This document shows, in pieces, positions 10,291 through 23,074 of a stretch of 64,000 bases of DNA; within the stretch, counting starts at the first letter, position 1, and each line of letters starts with the position of its first letter. The DNA is taken from NCBI GenBank assembly GCA_947561585.1, contig CANNZV010001872.1, positions 1 to 64,000 on the forward strand, read 5' to 3'. Source of the stretch: Caprella mutica. Taxonomy: Eukaryota; Arthropoda; Malacostraca; Amphipoda; Caprellidae. A program made the translations under genes and the position numbers. The notes beneath the pieces were generated by a model. That model saw only the letters and a program-made list of their open reading frames with translations, searched no databases and was not told the DNA's origin.

Positions 10291-10437
10291 AGTTAGGATG
10301 TAGTCCGTATAGCGAACAAATTTTCTTTATTTTGCTATTAAATAGCTATCGGTTTTCTAAAACTTTGGCAATTCATCACAGACTAAACAAAATTTGTTCA
10401 CTATAGAGGCTACATCCTAACCCATTCACTATAGAGG
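10276..10437. mobile_element. MITE family D, 162 bp
   Basis: The left end CCTCTATAGTGAATGAGTTA and the right end, its reverse complement with GGGTTA, are inverted for about 50 bp and close with GAACAAATTTT arms. Two CCTCTATAGTGAA-like motifs occur per arm. The 15-bp satellite is fused to its left end. Confidence 0.82.
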
Positions 10438-11744
10438 ATTCTAACTGTAGTAAACAATAACATAGCATAATAGTATAGATTCGTGATTTATGAATGGAAA
10501 AGTGTGTACCTAACCAAAAATTACAGATTTTTTAATTATGACGTTATTTTATATATTTAATGAAGGTTTTCCCCATAAAATGTTAATTCTGCAAATGGTT
10601 CATATCTATTTAAATCCCACTCTGACACAGCTAAATAAGAGGGGAAAACACGATAATAAATCCCATGATAAAATAACTCAATTTGAGATTTTAAGTGAAA
10701 TCTTAGTTTCAGTATATGGAATGGTAAGGCTTTGAGATACATAAACTTAAATGATTAATTGAATAACATTTTAAATGAAGGGAATTAAGATTAATGGATC
10801 AAGAGTTTACTTGGTATGAAAATTGGTGAAAATAGCTATATATAGAAAATAGGAATAAATAGTGTAACAAAATATATAAAAATAAGTATATTAGATACCA
10901 AAAATAATAAACTTGCCTAAATAGTAAATAGATAAATTTAAAAATATATATCAGTAAATTTTAAAAGTTAAATTGTTCTATTTTGAAGTCTTAATTTAAA
11001 TTAAATTGGGCGAATCTATACTAATAATTTCCTTAGTGTGTTTATTTATTTATTTGGTGTCCGCTTTTACACTATAGGTATTAAACATGAAGAATGTAAC
11101 TATGACACGCACGGGAATATATTGACTTGATATTTAAATTCCCCTGTTTTAATTGAAATTTTTAAATGTATTTAATCTATACAATAAATTAGACTATGCA
11201 GAAAATTTAATTTTAATTGAATTCATAGAAAGTAACCTAATAACGATTAATATATTGGTATTGATGATGACCCGTTATTTTTAACGGGAAAGTACACTAG
11301 TTATTAATAACTTATTAATTTTATACAATTTCTTTTTATCAATGAGTTGAGGCGACTTTTATTTAAAAAAGTAAGTATTTAAATGAGTTTAAATTTATTG
11401 CATTAAAAGAATGAAAATAAATACTGTTTAAATAAATGAAACAATTTTTTAAACTTCTTCAAAGAAGTTTTTTTTTCATTCCGACGACCCCAAACAAAAT
11501 AATAAAAAAAAGCATCTGCAAGAAAAGAAATTTTTACCTCACTAAAAAATGTAGGTCATCCAAAATAGCAGTACCGTAACCAAAGAAATGCTAGGTTACT
11601 GTGCTACCTAATCAAAAAATATATAATGCAAAAAATATAATGCAAAAAATATATATAGAAAAAACACTGATTATAATTAATGAATAAAACCTTGGACAAA
11701 GAAGATGACCTGGCATTGTTTGTTACAAAACCAATTAATAAATC
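10438..11744. other. Unassigned AT-rich stretch
   Basis: Long AT-rich sequence with A and T runs. The 65-codon frames at 10538-10742 on both strands have no recognisable domain and no splice context, and I do not call them. Confidence 0.45.
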
Positions 11745-11843
11745 AGGGGTTTAACGCGGAACCAAAGGCCATATCGCTAACGTCAAAAGGAAATTAGTAC
11801 AAGGGACTGGAAGAAGCAGGCAGAGAGGAAAGTGGCTGCATGC
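11745..11843 (+). repeat. Dispersed repeat DR-1, 5' fragment
   Basis: This matches the first 100 bp of the DR-1 copies at 12725 and 40763 (GGAACCAAAGGCCATATCGC and ACAAGGGACTGGAAGAAGCA). It then stops. Confidence 0.75.
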
Positions 11844-11929
11844 TTAAAAATTAATAGCGTCGTACAGGACATATAATAGAAATATGATAATATCTTAAAA
11901 TTATTATAGATACAGTCCATAGGAAGATT

Positions 11930-11979
11930 ATATGATGATCGAAAATGTGGAACCGTCCAATAACTCGTAACTTACCCTA
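11930..11979. mobile_element. MITE family A, right-end fragment
   Basis: It contains GAAAATGTGGAACCGTCC and CTCGTAACTTACCCTA, the family A right end. No left end was seen nearby. Confidence 0.65.
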
Positions 11980-12647
11980 TCGTCGAATAATAAATAAAAT
12001 TACGCAAATTATTGAAATATTTTCTATTTTTACAAAAAAAAATGAATTAATTTTTCTTTATGTATAAGTTATCATTTAACAATAAATACAAATTTTCAAC
12101 CGTTTCTATATTAACACAAAATATATCATCTTCGATCGTTTGATTTAATCTATTTTAAAAAGATCATCAAAAAAAAACTATCGTCTTTCGTCGGACATTC
12201 CCGACAAAGAATTTCGACAATGACTGAAATGATGACATTCTACGATAAAATACCATCAATATTCACCGTAACGGACACAAACAGACACAATATGTCGGTT
12301 ATAAATTTGCCGACAAGAATTTATAGGACGGGACCACTAGAATGTTATATTTTGGGAGGGAGGGTTAACTCGCTTAACATCAATGTTTAACATTAGAAAC
12401 TGTAGTGGTTATTGTGACAGTAACCATGTGCGGTGTTAGATGGTACTGTCAGGGTTAATGTCTTTATAGACTATATAATTATTACTATATAGTATATTAG
12501 TAAAGGGTACACAGAGGGTAGGTAAGGTAAACTAGTGCAGTTTTAACGAGCTGAGACCATGTGACCTGTGCTGGAATGGCACGGACTAACCTTTCATCTA
12601 ACCGACAAACTGAAAAAAAAAAAAAAAAGCTAGTATAGCTAAGGAAA
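11980..12647. other. Unassigned AT-rich stretch
   Basis: No feature was recognised. A poly-A run sits at about 12613-12628. Confidence 0.4.
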
Positions 12648-12706
12648 TTATAGTGGGGGCAAGGAAGATGAAAGGGGGCTGAGTCATCTATGGCCCCACC
12701 ATAACT
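12648..12706. mobile_element. MITE family E, degraded hairpin
   Basis: The right arm ATCTATGGCCCCACCATAAC is well preserved. The left arm (TTATAGTGGGGGCAAGGAAG) has diverged. Confidence 0.6.
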
Positions 12707-12724
12707 TTCTGGGATCAAGAAATT

Positions 12725-12968
12725 AGTAGGTGTTTAACGTCTGCTTCGGAACTAAAGGCCATATTGTTGACGTCAAAAGGAAATTAAATACAAGGGACTG
12801 GAAGAAGCAGTCAGAAAGGAAAGTGGCTTCATGAACAAAGCCACCTACCACCGTCGGTGGCAATGCCCATGGATGCAGAAAAGCTACTCCGTGAATGCAG
12901 TCTCTTTCCAAGGAATGTGACGAAAAGGGACACAAACACCGGTGACTGCACTCACGGATGGAAGGGGA
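12725..12968 (+). repeat. Dispersed repeat DR-1, near full length
   Basis: About 245 bp starting GTTTAACGTCTGCTTCGG and including AAGCTACTCCGTGAATGCAG and CGGTGACTGCACTCACGG. The same sequence recurs at 40763 and 61328, with fragments at 11745 and 18132. It could be a SINE-like element. I saw no clear pol III boxes or poly-A tail. Confidence 0.82.
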
Positions 12969-13755
12969 AAATTTGTAATAATATTTACATTACTGCAATA
13001 TTATTTATATTATAGAACTAAAAACGTTTTTTTTCTTGTTTGTTAATGATCGATGACAAATGGTAACTAAATTTCAAATGCAAAAAAACATTTACATATT
13101 TACTTTACATAATATTTACACAAAAAATATACCTAACTTATTTATTTATTTTATAGTGCAAACTAAACTCTAGCAACAGTAATTAAACTAAAGGTAATTA
13201 ATAACAATTAAGAGGTAACTAAGACAATTTTTTAGAGTGTCTCTCACTGAAAACATTAAAAATTAATAACGAGACTATGCGAGACTTTACCTGCGCGGTG
13301 ACCTGTTCGTAATTTACTGCGGAGACAAAAATTAAAACATTACGCAGCCAAAAAACAAAAAGAAATGAACTCTATGCAAGAAAAAAGGTATAAAGTTAGG
13401 AATTGTTAATTGAATAGAAGAAATTGCATTCAAGCAGAATATCTCTAGATTTATCATCGTGAAAAAGAATATCAATAATACAAATAGATTTCAAAGATTT
13501 TTTTAATTCATACATCGTACATCATGCATATTCTTTAAAAAAATCTGAAAAGAGTATCCATGAACTCCAAAAACAGGATTAAGACATGAAATCTGATTAA
13601 AAATATCTAAATTTTAATCTTTGATTACATAAAATATATAATATTCTTTCATTTAAACTTTGGACAATTATATCTACAGAAGCAAAAAATATTAATATGG
13701 TTGAGTATTACAAGCATACCCCGCTCTTATTATGTCTCAGACTTATAAACAATCT
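12969..13755. other. Unassigned AT-rich stretch
   Basis: No gene, array or MITE was recognised. Confidence 0.4.
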
Positions 13756-13898
13756 AATAAGTGTGAAACAAGTCTCACACTTATGATAATCGAAATAAGT
13801 GTGGAACATGTCTCATACTTAAGTTAATCGAAATAAGTGTGGAACATGTCTCACACTTATGACAATCGAATAAGTGTGGGATATATCTCGCTTTTATT
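13756..13898 (+). repeat. 38-bp minisatellite with internal dyad, about 3.7 units
   Basis: Each unit contains AATAAGTGTGGAACATGTCT followed by CACACTTAT, so most of the unit can fold on itself. Confidence 0.85.
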
Positions 13899-14524
13899 TT
13901 AACTGGCATAACAAATATTTCAAGAGTGACTTTCATAGGTTGGTCGGTTTCAGTTAATTTGTTTTCGCTGCAACTTATGCAAGTGGGATAGATAAAAAAT
14001 TATTTTATAGTAAATAGCGAATATTACTTACCATACAAAAATAGTTTTTCGAAATGTGAAATTAGTAAACTATCAAAATACATTACGGATAGACTATTCT
14101 TTGACTGTACCTATTACCCATCACTTAAATCTACATCAATCACTTCTACAATGCAGTAGACAGCATAACCTGAATTGTTCACAGGTACTAGAATTGTTCA
14201 CTAAAGGGCTACTATTGTTTTGGAGTGAACAATGTTTCAAATTACAATAGGTATCAATGGTTTCTATCGTAGTTTCTTAAGTGTTGTATTGATTCTAACC
14301 CATTGAACGATGAGCATTAAATCTATACATCGATTATCAACCACTAAGGCTATAGGCTAAGTTACGTAATTCCGACCGTTACGCAATTTCGTACATTAGT
14401 TACTTATAATAAAAATAAACTGACAGTTTGGTAGAACGTGTCACAGTGAGTGTTTACTTTAATTGTTTTAACACTTATCTTAATAAAGAAACAGTTTTTA
14501 CACGAATTAACTAGTGAATGTGGT
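13899..14524. other. Unassigned AT-rich stretch
   Basis: No feature was supported. The small frame at 14056-14250 has no recognised domain. Confidence 0.4.
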
Positions 14525-14685
14525 GTACGGGAATACGTAACTGTACGGGAATACGTAACTGTACGGGAATACGTAACTGTAAGGGAACACGTAACTGTAC
14601 GGGAACACGCAACTGTACGGGAACACGTAACTGTACGGGAACACGTAACTGTACGGGAACACGTAACTGTACAGCAATATGTAAT
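14525..14685 (+). repeat. 18-bp minisatellite, about 9 units
   Basis: The unit is GTACGGGAAYACGTAACT. The last unit is degenerate. The unit length is a multiple of three, giving spurious open frames on both strands. Confidence 0.92.
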
Positions 14686-15203
14686 TTACCCAAGAGCACA
14701 CACACTTTTTATTTCTTGTAAGGTAATTACCAAGTTATACCATAGCTACCTTATATACCATTAGTAAACCCATAAGGTGAACATTAGGCAAGGTAACATT
14801 ACTATGAAAGGCATTACAGTTGACGTTATTAACACTAAGGCAGGCCTGATTATTACCTCGTATTTCACTGCTAGACTCTTTAAAGGAATAAAGTCTATGT
14901 ACAGAGAGTGAAATTGCATGCAAATATACATAAAAAGATGTACGGGCAAAAGATATAAAGTTTGTACTTTAGGGAGTGTTTACACTATCCTTTGGTAATA
15001 CGGGGTAGAGGCTAACAGATGGTAACCCCCACCCCCCAGGGATAGACAGGGGGATGTTTATCCCTTACTTTTTAAAGTTGTAGTTGAGGAGGAAAAAATA
15101 AAATGTTGAAATTTAAATTCAACTAAAGAAACAATTGGATGAATGGAGGCCATAACTTATTAAGCTAAATTTTAGATCGTTTAAGTAAGAAAATAATAAT
15201 GGA
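14686..15203. other. Unassigned stretch
   Basis: Mixed AT-rich sequence with a C/G-run patch at 15025-15055. No gene was recognised. Confidence 0.4.
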
Positions 15204-15299
15204 CTGGTATCAAAGATACCCTCAGATATTATGGATACCAATTAATAATTTTATATGATTGAAAATGTGGAACTGTCCAATAACTCGTAACTTACCCTA
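15204..15299. mobile_element. MITE family A, core plus right half
   Basis: A decayed core (CTGGTATCAAAGATACC ... ATATTATGGATACC) is followed by GAAAATGTGGAACTGTCC and CGTAACTTACCCTA. The left half was not recognised. Confidence 0.72.
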
Positions 15300-15650
15300 T
15301 TTATTTTGGACAAACATGATTGTAGCAAAAAATAATCATGATTTATATTGCTACCATTATAAGTACCATTTTTTCATCAAGTTATTTTTGAGTACAGTTT
15401 ATTGTATGCTAACTATTGAAGAAATAATAAAATCAAAATAAATTATTTTAATAGCTAACGATTGAAAAATTTCAATCTTACAATTTCCATTTTTAAAATT
15501 TTATATTTTCATTTCTACAAATTTCAATGATTCTCATTTTATAATTTCAATTTAAATAGACTCGCAGAAGATCGTACCCGATTTCGAACTAAAAAAATAA
15601 TAAGATTTTGACTGATGTAATAAGAATTTGAAACAATATTTCAAAGAAAT
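15300..15650. other. Unassigned AT-rich stretch
   Basis: No feature was recognised. The 60-codon frame at 15259-15441 overlaps the MITE and is not called. Confidence 0.4.
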
Positions 15651-16144
15651 AGCCTCTATAGTGGACAAATTTTCTTAGTAAGGCTGCACTACAGCTTCAA
15701 CTGAGAGTGTCGAAGCTATTCTTCCTTTTCTGTTATATTATTAAATAATAAAAATGTGGTACCATAGGTAATTGAAGTAAATGAATATAATAAATTGGAA
15801 ATTAAATGGAAATACTTGCATTGAATTATTGAATAGCATAATATACTAGTTATTTATCATTAAAATATACCATTGGTTAGATTATTTTTATATTTTAAAT
15901 TAGATCAGAAACCAAGAAAGGAAGACTGTTAATTATTGTAACTAAGTAATAAGTAACTATGATACGCACCACATTTTTTTTAATTGTTAATATTTAATTA
16001 TCATGAAAACAATTATCATGAAATGTGAATTAGTTTTAGAGAACTAAAGGGCAGTCATGTGACAGACTGAAAATGTGGTCACTATAGAGGCTACTTCCTT
16101 ACTCATGACTCTACATCCACTATAGAGTACTTCACTATAGAGGA
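15651..16144. mobile_element. Possible longer MITE family D relative, about 490 bp
   Basis: The left motif GCCTCTATAGTGGACAAATT and the right motifs TCACTATAGAGGCTAC and TTCACTATAGAGGA are family D end sequences in inverted orientation. The left outer 28 bp are missing and the interior is unrelated AT-rich DNA, so a single element is uncertain. Confidence 0.45.
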
Positions 16145-16436
16145 GTTGTAGTGTGCTATATGGGAGAGAGCAGGCCATGGGGTTAAAGGTTGTGTTTTAT
16201 TTCTCTTTTGCCGTGTGAACCTATGCCATAATTCACGCGTGACCTCGAGCACGCAATGCTAGAATTTAAACCTCAATATCATCATCAAAATAAACAAAGA
16301 TGGCGTAACCCTCTACGTCCTGACTGGTACTCTAGATAACAATTCATTTTTTTCTAATAGAACCAATATATGCAAAATTTATAAAATTGGAATAGTTAGA
16401 TGGGGTTAAGATGCAGTTACAAAAAATTGTGATGAT

Positions 16437-16610
16437 TAGGGTTGTGACAATATGCGTTAAAAATCATAGATCCTAAAAATATTATAGACGGAAAGAAATA
16501 AAAAGTATTGAATCGTTCTAAAGCAGCGGTATATAGTATTCGATACCATTTCGTTTCGTCTATGATATTCCTAAGATCTATGATTTTAAACGCATATTGT
16601 CACAACCCTA
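16437..16610. mobile_element. MITE family C copy 1
   Basis: The inverted ends are TAGGGTTGTGACAATATGCG and its complement, with arms of about 60 bp. The TA duplication is intact on both sides. The interior includes AAGAAATAAAAAGTATTGAA. The second copy at 40562 is in the opposite orientation. Confidence 0.87.
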
Positions 16611-16691
16611 TTGAGGATTGATATTTTGACTGTTTACTAATTTCACATTTCCGCCAAACAGAAAATTTACTAATTGTAACGTTTGTAGATA

Positions 16692-16740
16692 TTTTAAAAT
16701 TGGTCTGGGTACACGATGACAAATTTGTAAGATTTGAAAA
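16692..16740 (+). repeat. Dispersed repeat DR-4, copy 1
   Basis: About 45 bp around GGTCTGGGTACACGATGACA are almost identical to 24307-24355. It is short and its origin is unknown. Confidence 0.65.
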
Positions 16741-17112
16741 TAATAACAAAGTATGTTTTATTAATTCATACTAATAATTTAAAACAATGATAATAATAAA
16801 ATAATATTAGTTATTCAGACTAAATGACACCACCTCTCAATTTAAACAATCTGATGTTTCATTAAAGATGACGCTTACTATTTATATATAGGGATGATAT
16901 TATTTGTGTATCAGATTGCCGTTGTTAGAGTCACGACAGACAGTATGTGATACCTCAGATGAAAGCTCAGATGTCTTCTTCTACTGACACACTTAGATAG
17001 AAAAAGAAGTGTTACAATTGATAAAACTCGGAAGAAAAGAGGTTAGTTCACTTTGTGCTCTTGAAATTAGTATTTTGTGAACTGAAATTCAAAATATCAG
17101 CAATATGTGATA

Positions 17113-17826
17113 TACGGTAAGTTCCGAGTTATTGAATGATATCACATTTTCGAATATGTAAGAATATATAATATTTAAACAGGTATCCATGATACCTAGA
17201 GGTTCCGATGATACCTAGAGGTACCCATGATACCTAGAGGTACCCATGATACCTAGAGGTACCCATGATACCTAGAGGTACCCATGATACCTAGAGGTAC
17301 CCATGATACCTAGAGGTACTCATGATACCTAGAGGTACTCATGATACCTAGAGGTACTCATGATACCTAGAGGTACTCATGATACCTAGAGGTACTCATG
17401 ATACCTAGAGGTACTCATGATACCTAGAGGTATCCATGATACCTAGAGGTACTCATGATACCTAGAGGTACTCATGATACCTAGAGGTACTCATGATACC
17501 TAGAGGTACTCATGATACCTAGAGGTACTCATGATACCTAGAGGTACTCATGATACCTAGAGGTATCCATGATACCTAGAGGTACCCATGATACCTAGAG
17601 GTACCCATGATACCTAGAGGTACTCATGATACCTAGAGGTACTCATGATACCTAGAGGTACTCATGATACCTAGAGGTACTCATGATACCTAGAGGTATC
17701 CATGATACCTAGAGGTATCCATGATACCTTGATGTATCCATGATACCTAGAGGTATCCATGATATCTAGAAGTATCGTGAATACCAGAAAATGTGAAACC
17801 GTCCGATAATTGACAACTTAACATAT
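17113..17826. mobile_element. MITE family A with an expanded core
   Basis: The left end reads CGGTAAGTTCCGAGTTATTG, and the right end contains AAAATGTGAAACCGTCCG and TGACAACTTAAC. Between them the core is replaced by about 31 tandem copies of one core arm (17182-17785), so the element is about 700 bp rather than about 200. Confidence 0.82.
17182..17785 (+). repeat. 19-bp minisatellite inside a family A MITE, about 31 units
   Basis: The unit is CATGATACCTAGAGGTAYC. Subtypes TACCC, TACTC and TATCC at the junction form blocks. The first unit, GGTATCCATGATACC, equals the family A core arm. Confidence 0.93.
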
Positions 17827-18131
17827 ACGGGTTAAAGGTTAAAAACCTTAAATTTTTTATTTACTGAAAATACATTGCATTGGAATTTGAGGAAGATGCA
17901 TTTGCTTTAAAGTATTTTGTTTTTATCTTGAATACGAGTTCTATCACTCCCTGAAATGGTGTGCCCCGGGTCAGAGTGTGTCACGGGACACATCTCATCC
18001 GGGGTCATGACACAAGGGGACCCCGGTCGTGACGCTACAAAGATAGCGATTGTGCTGTTCATAATTTCAATATATTATTTTACTAGGGAATACAATGTCA
18101 AAATATAATAAATAAAGTAAAGGTACTTTTA
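17827..18131. other. Unassigned stretch with GC-rich inverted motifs at 17965-18035
   Basis: GTGCCCCGGGTCAGAGTG and GGGGACCCCGGTCGTGAC could pair as an imperfect hairpin. No gene was seen. Confidence 0.35.
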
Positions 18132-18227
18132 TGCTTTATGAACGAAGTCATATCAACCACCAGTCGGTGCCAATATCATGGCTGCAGAAAAGCTACTCCG
18201 TGAATGCAGTTAACACCAAGGAAGGAG
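18132..18227 (+). repeat. Dispersed repeat DR-1, 3' fragment
   Basis: The match to DR-1 is centred on GCAGAAAAGCTACTCCGTGA. The 5' half is absent. Confidence 0.68.
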
Positions 18228-18502
18228 CCCCCTGGGAGTTACTATATGATAAATAATAAAGATTTAATATGGTTAACTTTAAAGTGTTACTGCATTGTTT
18301 CCTTACTTAAATAAGAGAATTAACGGAAGTGCAAACCACTACCTCATTTCAAGTAGTTTACACAATGATACTGTTTCCGTGATACGTTTAAGGCCTATAA
18401 CAGTTAAGGGCAAAGAGGTGGATACCGTTAGCAACAATTAGTGTATACTGACTAATTTGTACACTGCAACATTTTAACAAGGAGCAGTGAGTATGTACGA
18501 TC

Positions 18503-18712
18503 TAGGCCCGGTAAGTTACGAATTATCGGTCAGTTCCACATCTTCGGTCATATAAGAAAAACGATATAATAATCATTTTTATTTACATTTAATTGGTATC
18601 CATGCTACTTGCAGGCATCATGGATACCAATTAAAATAATACTTATTATTTTATAGTTTTTTCTTATATGACCGAAGATGTGGAACTGACCGATAATTAG
18701 TAACTAACCCTA
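18503..18712. mobile_element. MITE family A, well-preserved copy
   Basis: The left end reads GGTAAGTTACGAATTATCGG and the right end closes TAGTAACTAACCCTA. The long arms include TTCCACATCTTCGGTCATAT. The core is GGTATCCATGCTACT-TGCA-GGCATCATGGATACC. It is a good reference copy for the family. Confidence 0.9.
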
Positions 18713-18810
18713 ACAATCTTCATCGAATGATTTCAAATAAAGTGATATAAAAATATTGTAGAGGTTACGGAACACTTTTGAAAAGTGAAATAATAAGTCC
18801 CAGCAGAAGA

Positions 18811-21800
18811 TACAAATAATATTCCACTAGTGATGAACTCTTACGGTGAAGAACATTCATACAATATCTATTTACAGTCAATACAAATAATATTCCACTA
18901 GGGATGAACTCTTACAATGAAGAACATTCATACAATATCTATTTACAGTCAATACAAATAATATTCCACTAGGGATGAACTCTTACAATGAAGAACATTC
19001 ATACAATATCTATTTACACTCACTACAAATAATATTCCACTAGGGATGAACTCTTACAATGAAGAACATTCATACAATATCTATTTACACTCACTACAAA
19101 TAATATTCCACTAGGGATGAACTCTTACAATGAAGAACATTCATACAATATCTATTTACAGTCAATACAAATAATATTCCACTAGGGATGAACTCTTACA
19201 ATGAAGAACATTCATACAATATCTATTTACAGTCAATACAAATAATATTCCACTAGGGATGAACTCTTACGGTGAAGAACATTCATACAATATCTATTTA
19301 CAGTCAATACAAATAATATTCCACTAGGGATGAACTCTTACGGTGAAGAACATTCATACAATATCTATTTACAGTCAATACAAATAATATTCCATTAGGG
19401 ATGAACTCTTACGGTGAAGAACATTCATACAATATCTATTTACAGTCAGTCAATACAAGTAATATTCCACTAGGGATGAACTCTTACGGTGAAGAACATT
19501 GATACAATATCCATTTACAGTCAATACAAATAATATTCCACTAGTGATGAACTCTTATGGTGAAGAACATTCATACAATATCTATTTACAGTCAATACAA
19601 ATAATATTCCACTAAGGATAAACTCTTATGGTGAAGAACATTCATACAATATCTATTTACAGTCAATACAAATAATATTCCACTAGAGATGAACTCTTAT
19701 GGTGAAGAACATTCATACAATATCTATTTACAGTCAATACAAATAATATTCCACTAGGGATGAACTCTTACCGTGAAGAACATTCATACAATATCTATTT
19801 ACGGTCAATACAAATAATATTCCACTAGGGATGAACTCTTACGGTGAAGAACATTCATACAATATCTATTTACAGTCAATACAAATAATATTCCACTAGG
19901 GATGAACTCTTACGGTGAAGAACATTCATGTAATATCTATTTACAGTCAATACAAATAATATTCCACTAGGGATGAACTCTTACGGTGAAGAACATTCAT
20001 ACAATATCTATTTACAGTCAATACAAATAATATTCCACTAGGGATGAACTCTTACGGTGAAGAACATTCATTCAATATCTATTTACAGTCAATACAAATA
20101 ATATTTCACTAGGGATGAACTCTTACGGTGAAGAACATTCATACAATATATATTTACAGTCAATACAAATAATATTCCACTAGTGATGAACTCTTATGGT
20201 GAAGAACATTCATACAATATCTATTTACAGTCAATACAAATAATATTCCACTAGGGATGAACTCTTACGGTGAAGAACATTCATACAATATCTATTTACA
20301 GTCAATACAAATAATATTCCACTAGTGATGAACTCTTACAATGAAGAACATTCATACAATATCTATTTACAGTCAATACAAATAATATTCCACTAGGGAT
20401 GAACTCTTACGGTGAAGAAAATTCATGTAATATCTATTTACAGTCAATACAAATAATATTGCACTAGGGATGAACTCTTACGGTGAAGAACATTCATACA
20501 ATATCTATTTACAGTCAATACAAATAATATTCCACTAGGGATGAACTCTTACGGTGAAGAACTTTCATACAATATCTATTTACAGTCAATACAAATAATA
20601 TTTCACTAGGGATGAACTCTTACGGTGAAGAACATTCATACAATATATATTTACAGTCAATACAAATAATATTCCACTAGTGATGAACTCTTATGGTGAA
20701 GAACATTCATACAATATCTATTTACAGTCAATACAAATAATATTCCACTAGGGATGAACTCTTACGGTGAAGAACATTCATACAATATCTATTTACAGTC
20801 AATACAAATAATATTCCACTAGTGATGAACTCTTACAATGAAGAACATTCATACAATATCTATTTACAGTCAATACAAATAATATTCCACTAGGGATGAA
20901 CTCTTACGGTGAAGAAAATTCATGTAATATCTATTTACAGTCAATACAAATAATATTCCACTAGGGATGAACTCTTACGGTGAAGAACATTCATACAATA
21001 TCTATTTACAGTCAATACAAATAATATTCCACTAGTGATGAACTCTTACAATGAAGAACATTCATACAATATCTATTTACAGTCAATACAAATAATATTC
21101 CACTAGGGATGAACTCTTACGGTGAAGAACATTCATGTAATATCTATTTACAGTCAATACAAATAATATTCCACTAGGGATGAACTCTTACGGTGAAGAA
21201 CATTCATACAATATCTATTTACAGTCAATACAAATAATATTCCACTAGGGATGAACTCTTACGGTGAAGAACATTCATACAATATCTATTTACAGTCAAT
21301 ACAAATAATATTTCACTAGGGATGAACTCTTACGGTGAAGAACATTCATACAATATATATTTACAGTCAATACAAATAATATTCCACTAGTGATGAACTC
21401 TTATGGTGAAGAACATTCATACAATATCTATTTACAGTCAATACAAATAATATTCCACTAGGGATGAACTCTTACGGTGAAGAACATTCATACAATATCT
21501 ATTTACAGTCAATACAAATAATATTCCACTAGTGATGAACTCTTACAATGAAGAACATTCATACAATATCTATTTACAGTCAATACAAATAATATTCCAC
21601 TAGGGATGAACTCTTACGGTGAAGAAAATTCATGTAATATCTATTTACAGTCAATACAAATAATATTCCACTAGGGATGAACTCTTACGGTGAAGAACAT
21701 TCATACAATATCTATTTACAGTCAATACAAATAATATTCCACTAGTGATGAACTCTTACAATGAAGAACATTCATACAATATCTATTTACAGTCAATACA

Positions 21801-22787
21801 AATAATATTCCACTAGGGATGAACTCTTACGGTGAAGAACATTCATGTAATATCTATTTACAGTCAATACAAATAATATTCCACTAGGGATGAACTCTTA
21901 CGGTGAAGAACATTCATACAATATCTATTTACAGTCAATACAAATAATATTCCACTAGGGATGAACTCTTACGGTGAAGAACATTCATACAATATCTATT
22001 TACAGTCAATACAAATAATATTTCACTAGGGATGAACTCTTACGGTGAAGAACATTCATACAATATATATTTACAGTCAATACAAATAATATTCCACTAG
22101 TGATGAACTCTTATGGTGAAGAACATTCATACAATATCTATTTACAGTCAATACAAATAATATTCCACTAGGGATGAACTCTTACGGTGAAGAACATTCA
22201 TACAATATCTATTTACAGTCAATACAAATAATATTCCACTAGTGATGAACTCTTACAATGAAGAACATTCATACAATATCTATTTACAGTCAATACAAAT
22301 AATATTCCACTAGGGATGAACTCTTACGGTGAAGAACATTCATGTAATATCTATTTACAGTCAATACAAATAATATTCCACTAGGGATGAACTCTTACGG
22401 TGAAGAACATTCATACAATATCTATTTACAGTCAATACAAATAATATTCCACTAGGGATGAACTCTTACGGTGAAGAACATTCATACAATATCTATTTAC
22501 AGTCAATACAAATAATATTCCACTAGGGATGAACTCTTACGGTGAAGAACATTCATACAATATCTATTTACAGTCAATACAAATAATATTTCACTAGGGA
22601 TGAACTCTTACGGTGAAGAACATTCATACAATATATATTTACAGTCAATACAAATAATATTCCACTAGTGATGAACTCTTACGGTGAAGAACATTCATAC
22701 AATATCTATTTACAGTCAGTCAATACAAGTAATATTCCACTAGGGATGAACTCTTACGGTGAAGAACATTCATATATAAACAGTCCA
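18811..22787 (+). repeat. 71-bp satellite, about 56 units with higher-order structure
   Basis: The unit begins ACAAATAATATTCCACTAGG and includes GAACATTCATACAATATCTA. Diagnostic variants (TATTTCACT, ATATATATTTACAG, CATGTAATAT, GTGATGAACTC) recur in order at a 710-bp spacing, equal to ten units, through about 20600-22070. Two units carry a 4-bp CAGT duplication (about 19445 and 22715). Confidence 0.96.
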
Positions 22788-23074
22788 TGCAAATTATAAA
22801 AATAGGTGAATAATATCTAAACTGAAGTGATGAATTCGTTTAGGGTGAAAAACATGTGTATCTATTGGAATTCAATATCATGATTAGAGAAATGGATGCA
22901 TTGAGTTTAAAATAATTAAGAAAATAAACAATTAAATACCTTCTCAGCAAATGAAATTAACGGTACCTCCACCAACAACAATCAGAGAGTGTTTTAAGAG
23001 CTGTGTTGCAATGCAGCTGTTCACAGTCATTTCGGTTAACGTGACGCAATACTTTAGAGAGAGGCTGTGAAAAT

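Noticed and set aside
8769..10406. 545-residue open frame made of NSSIV repeats
   Set aside because: It is the 15-bp satellite read in a stop-free frame. There is no coding signal outside the array.
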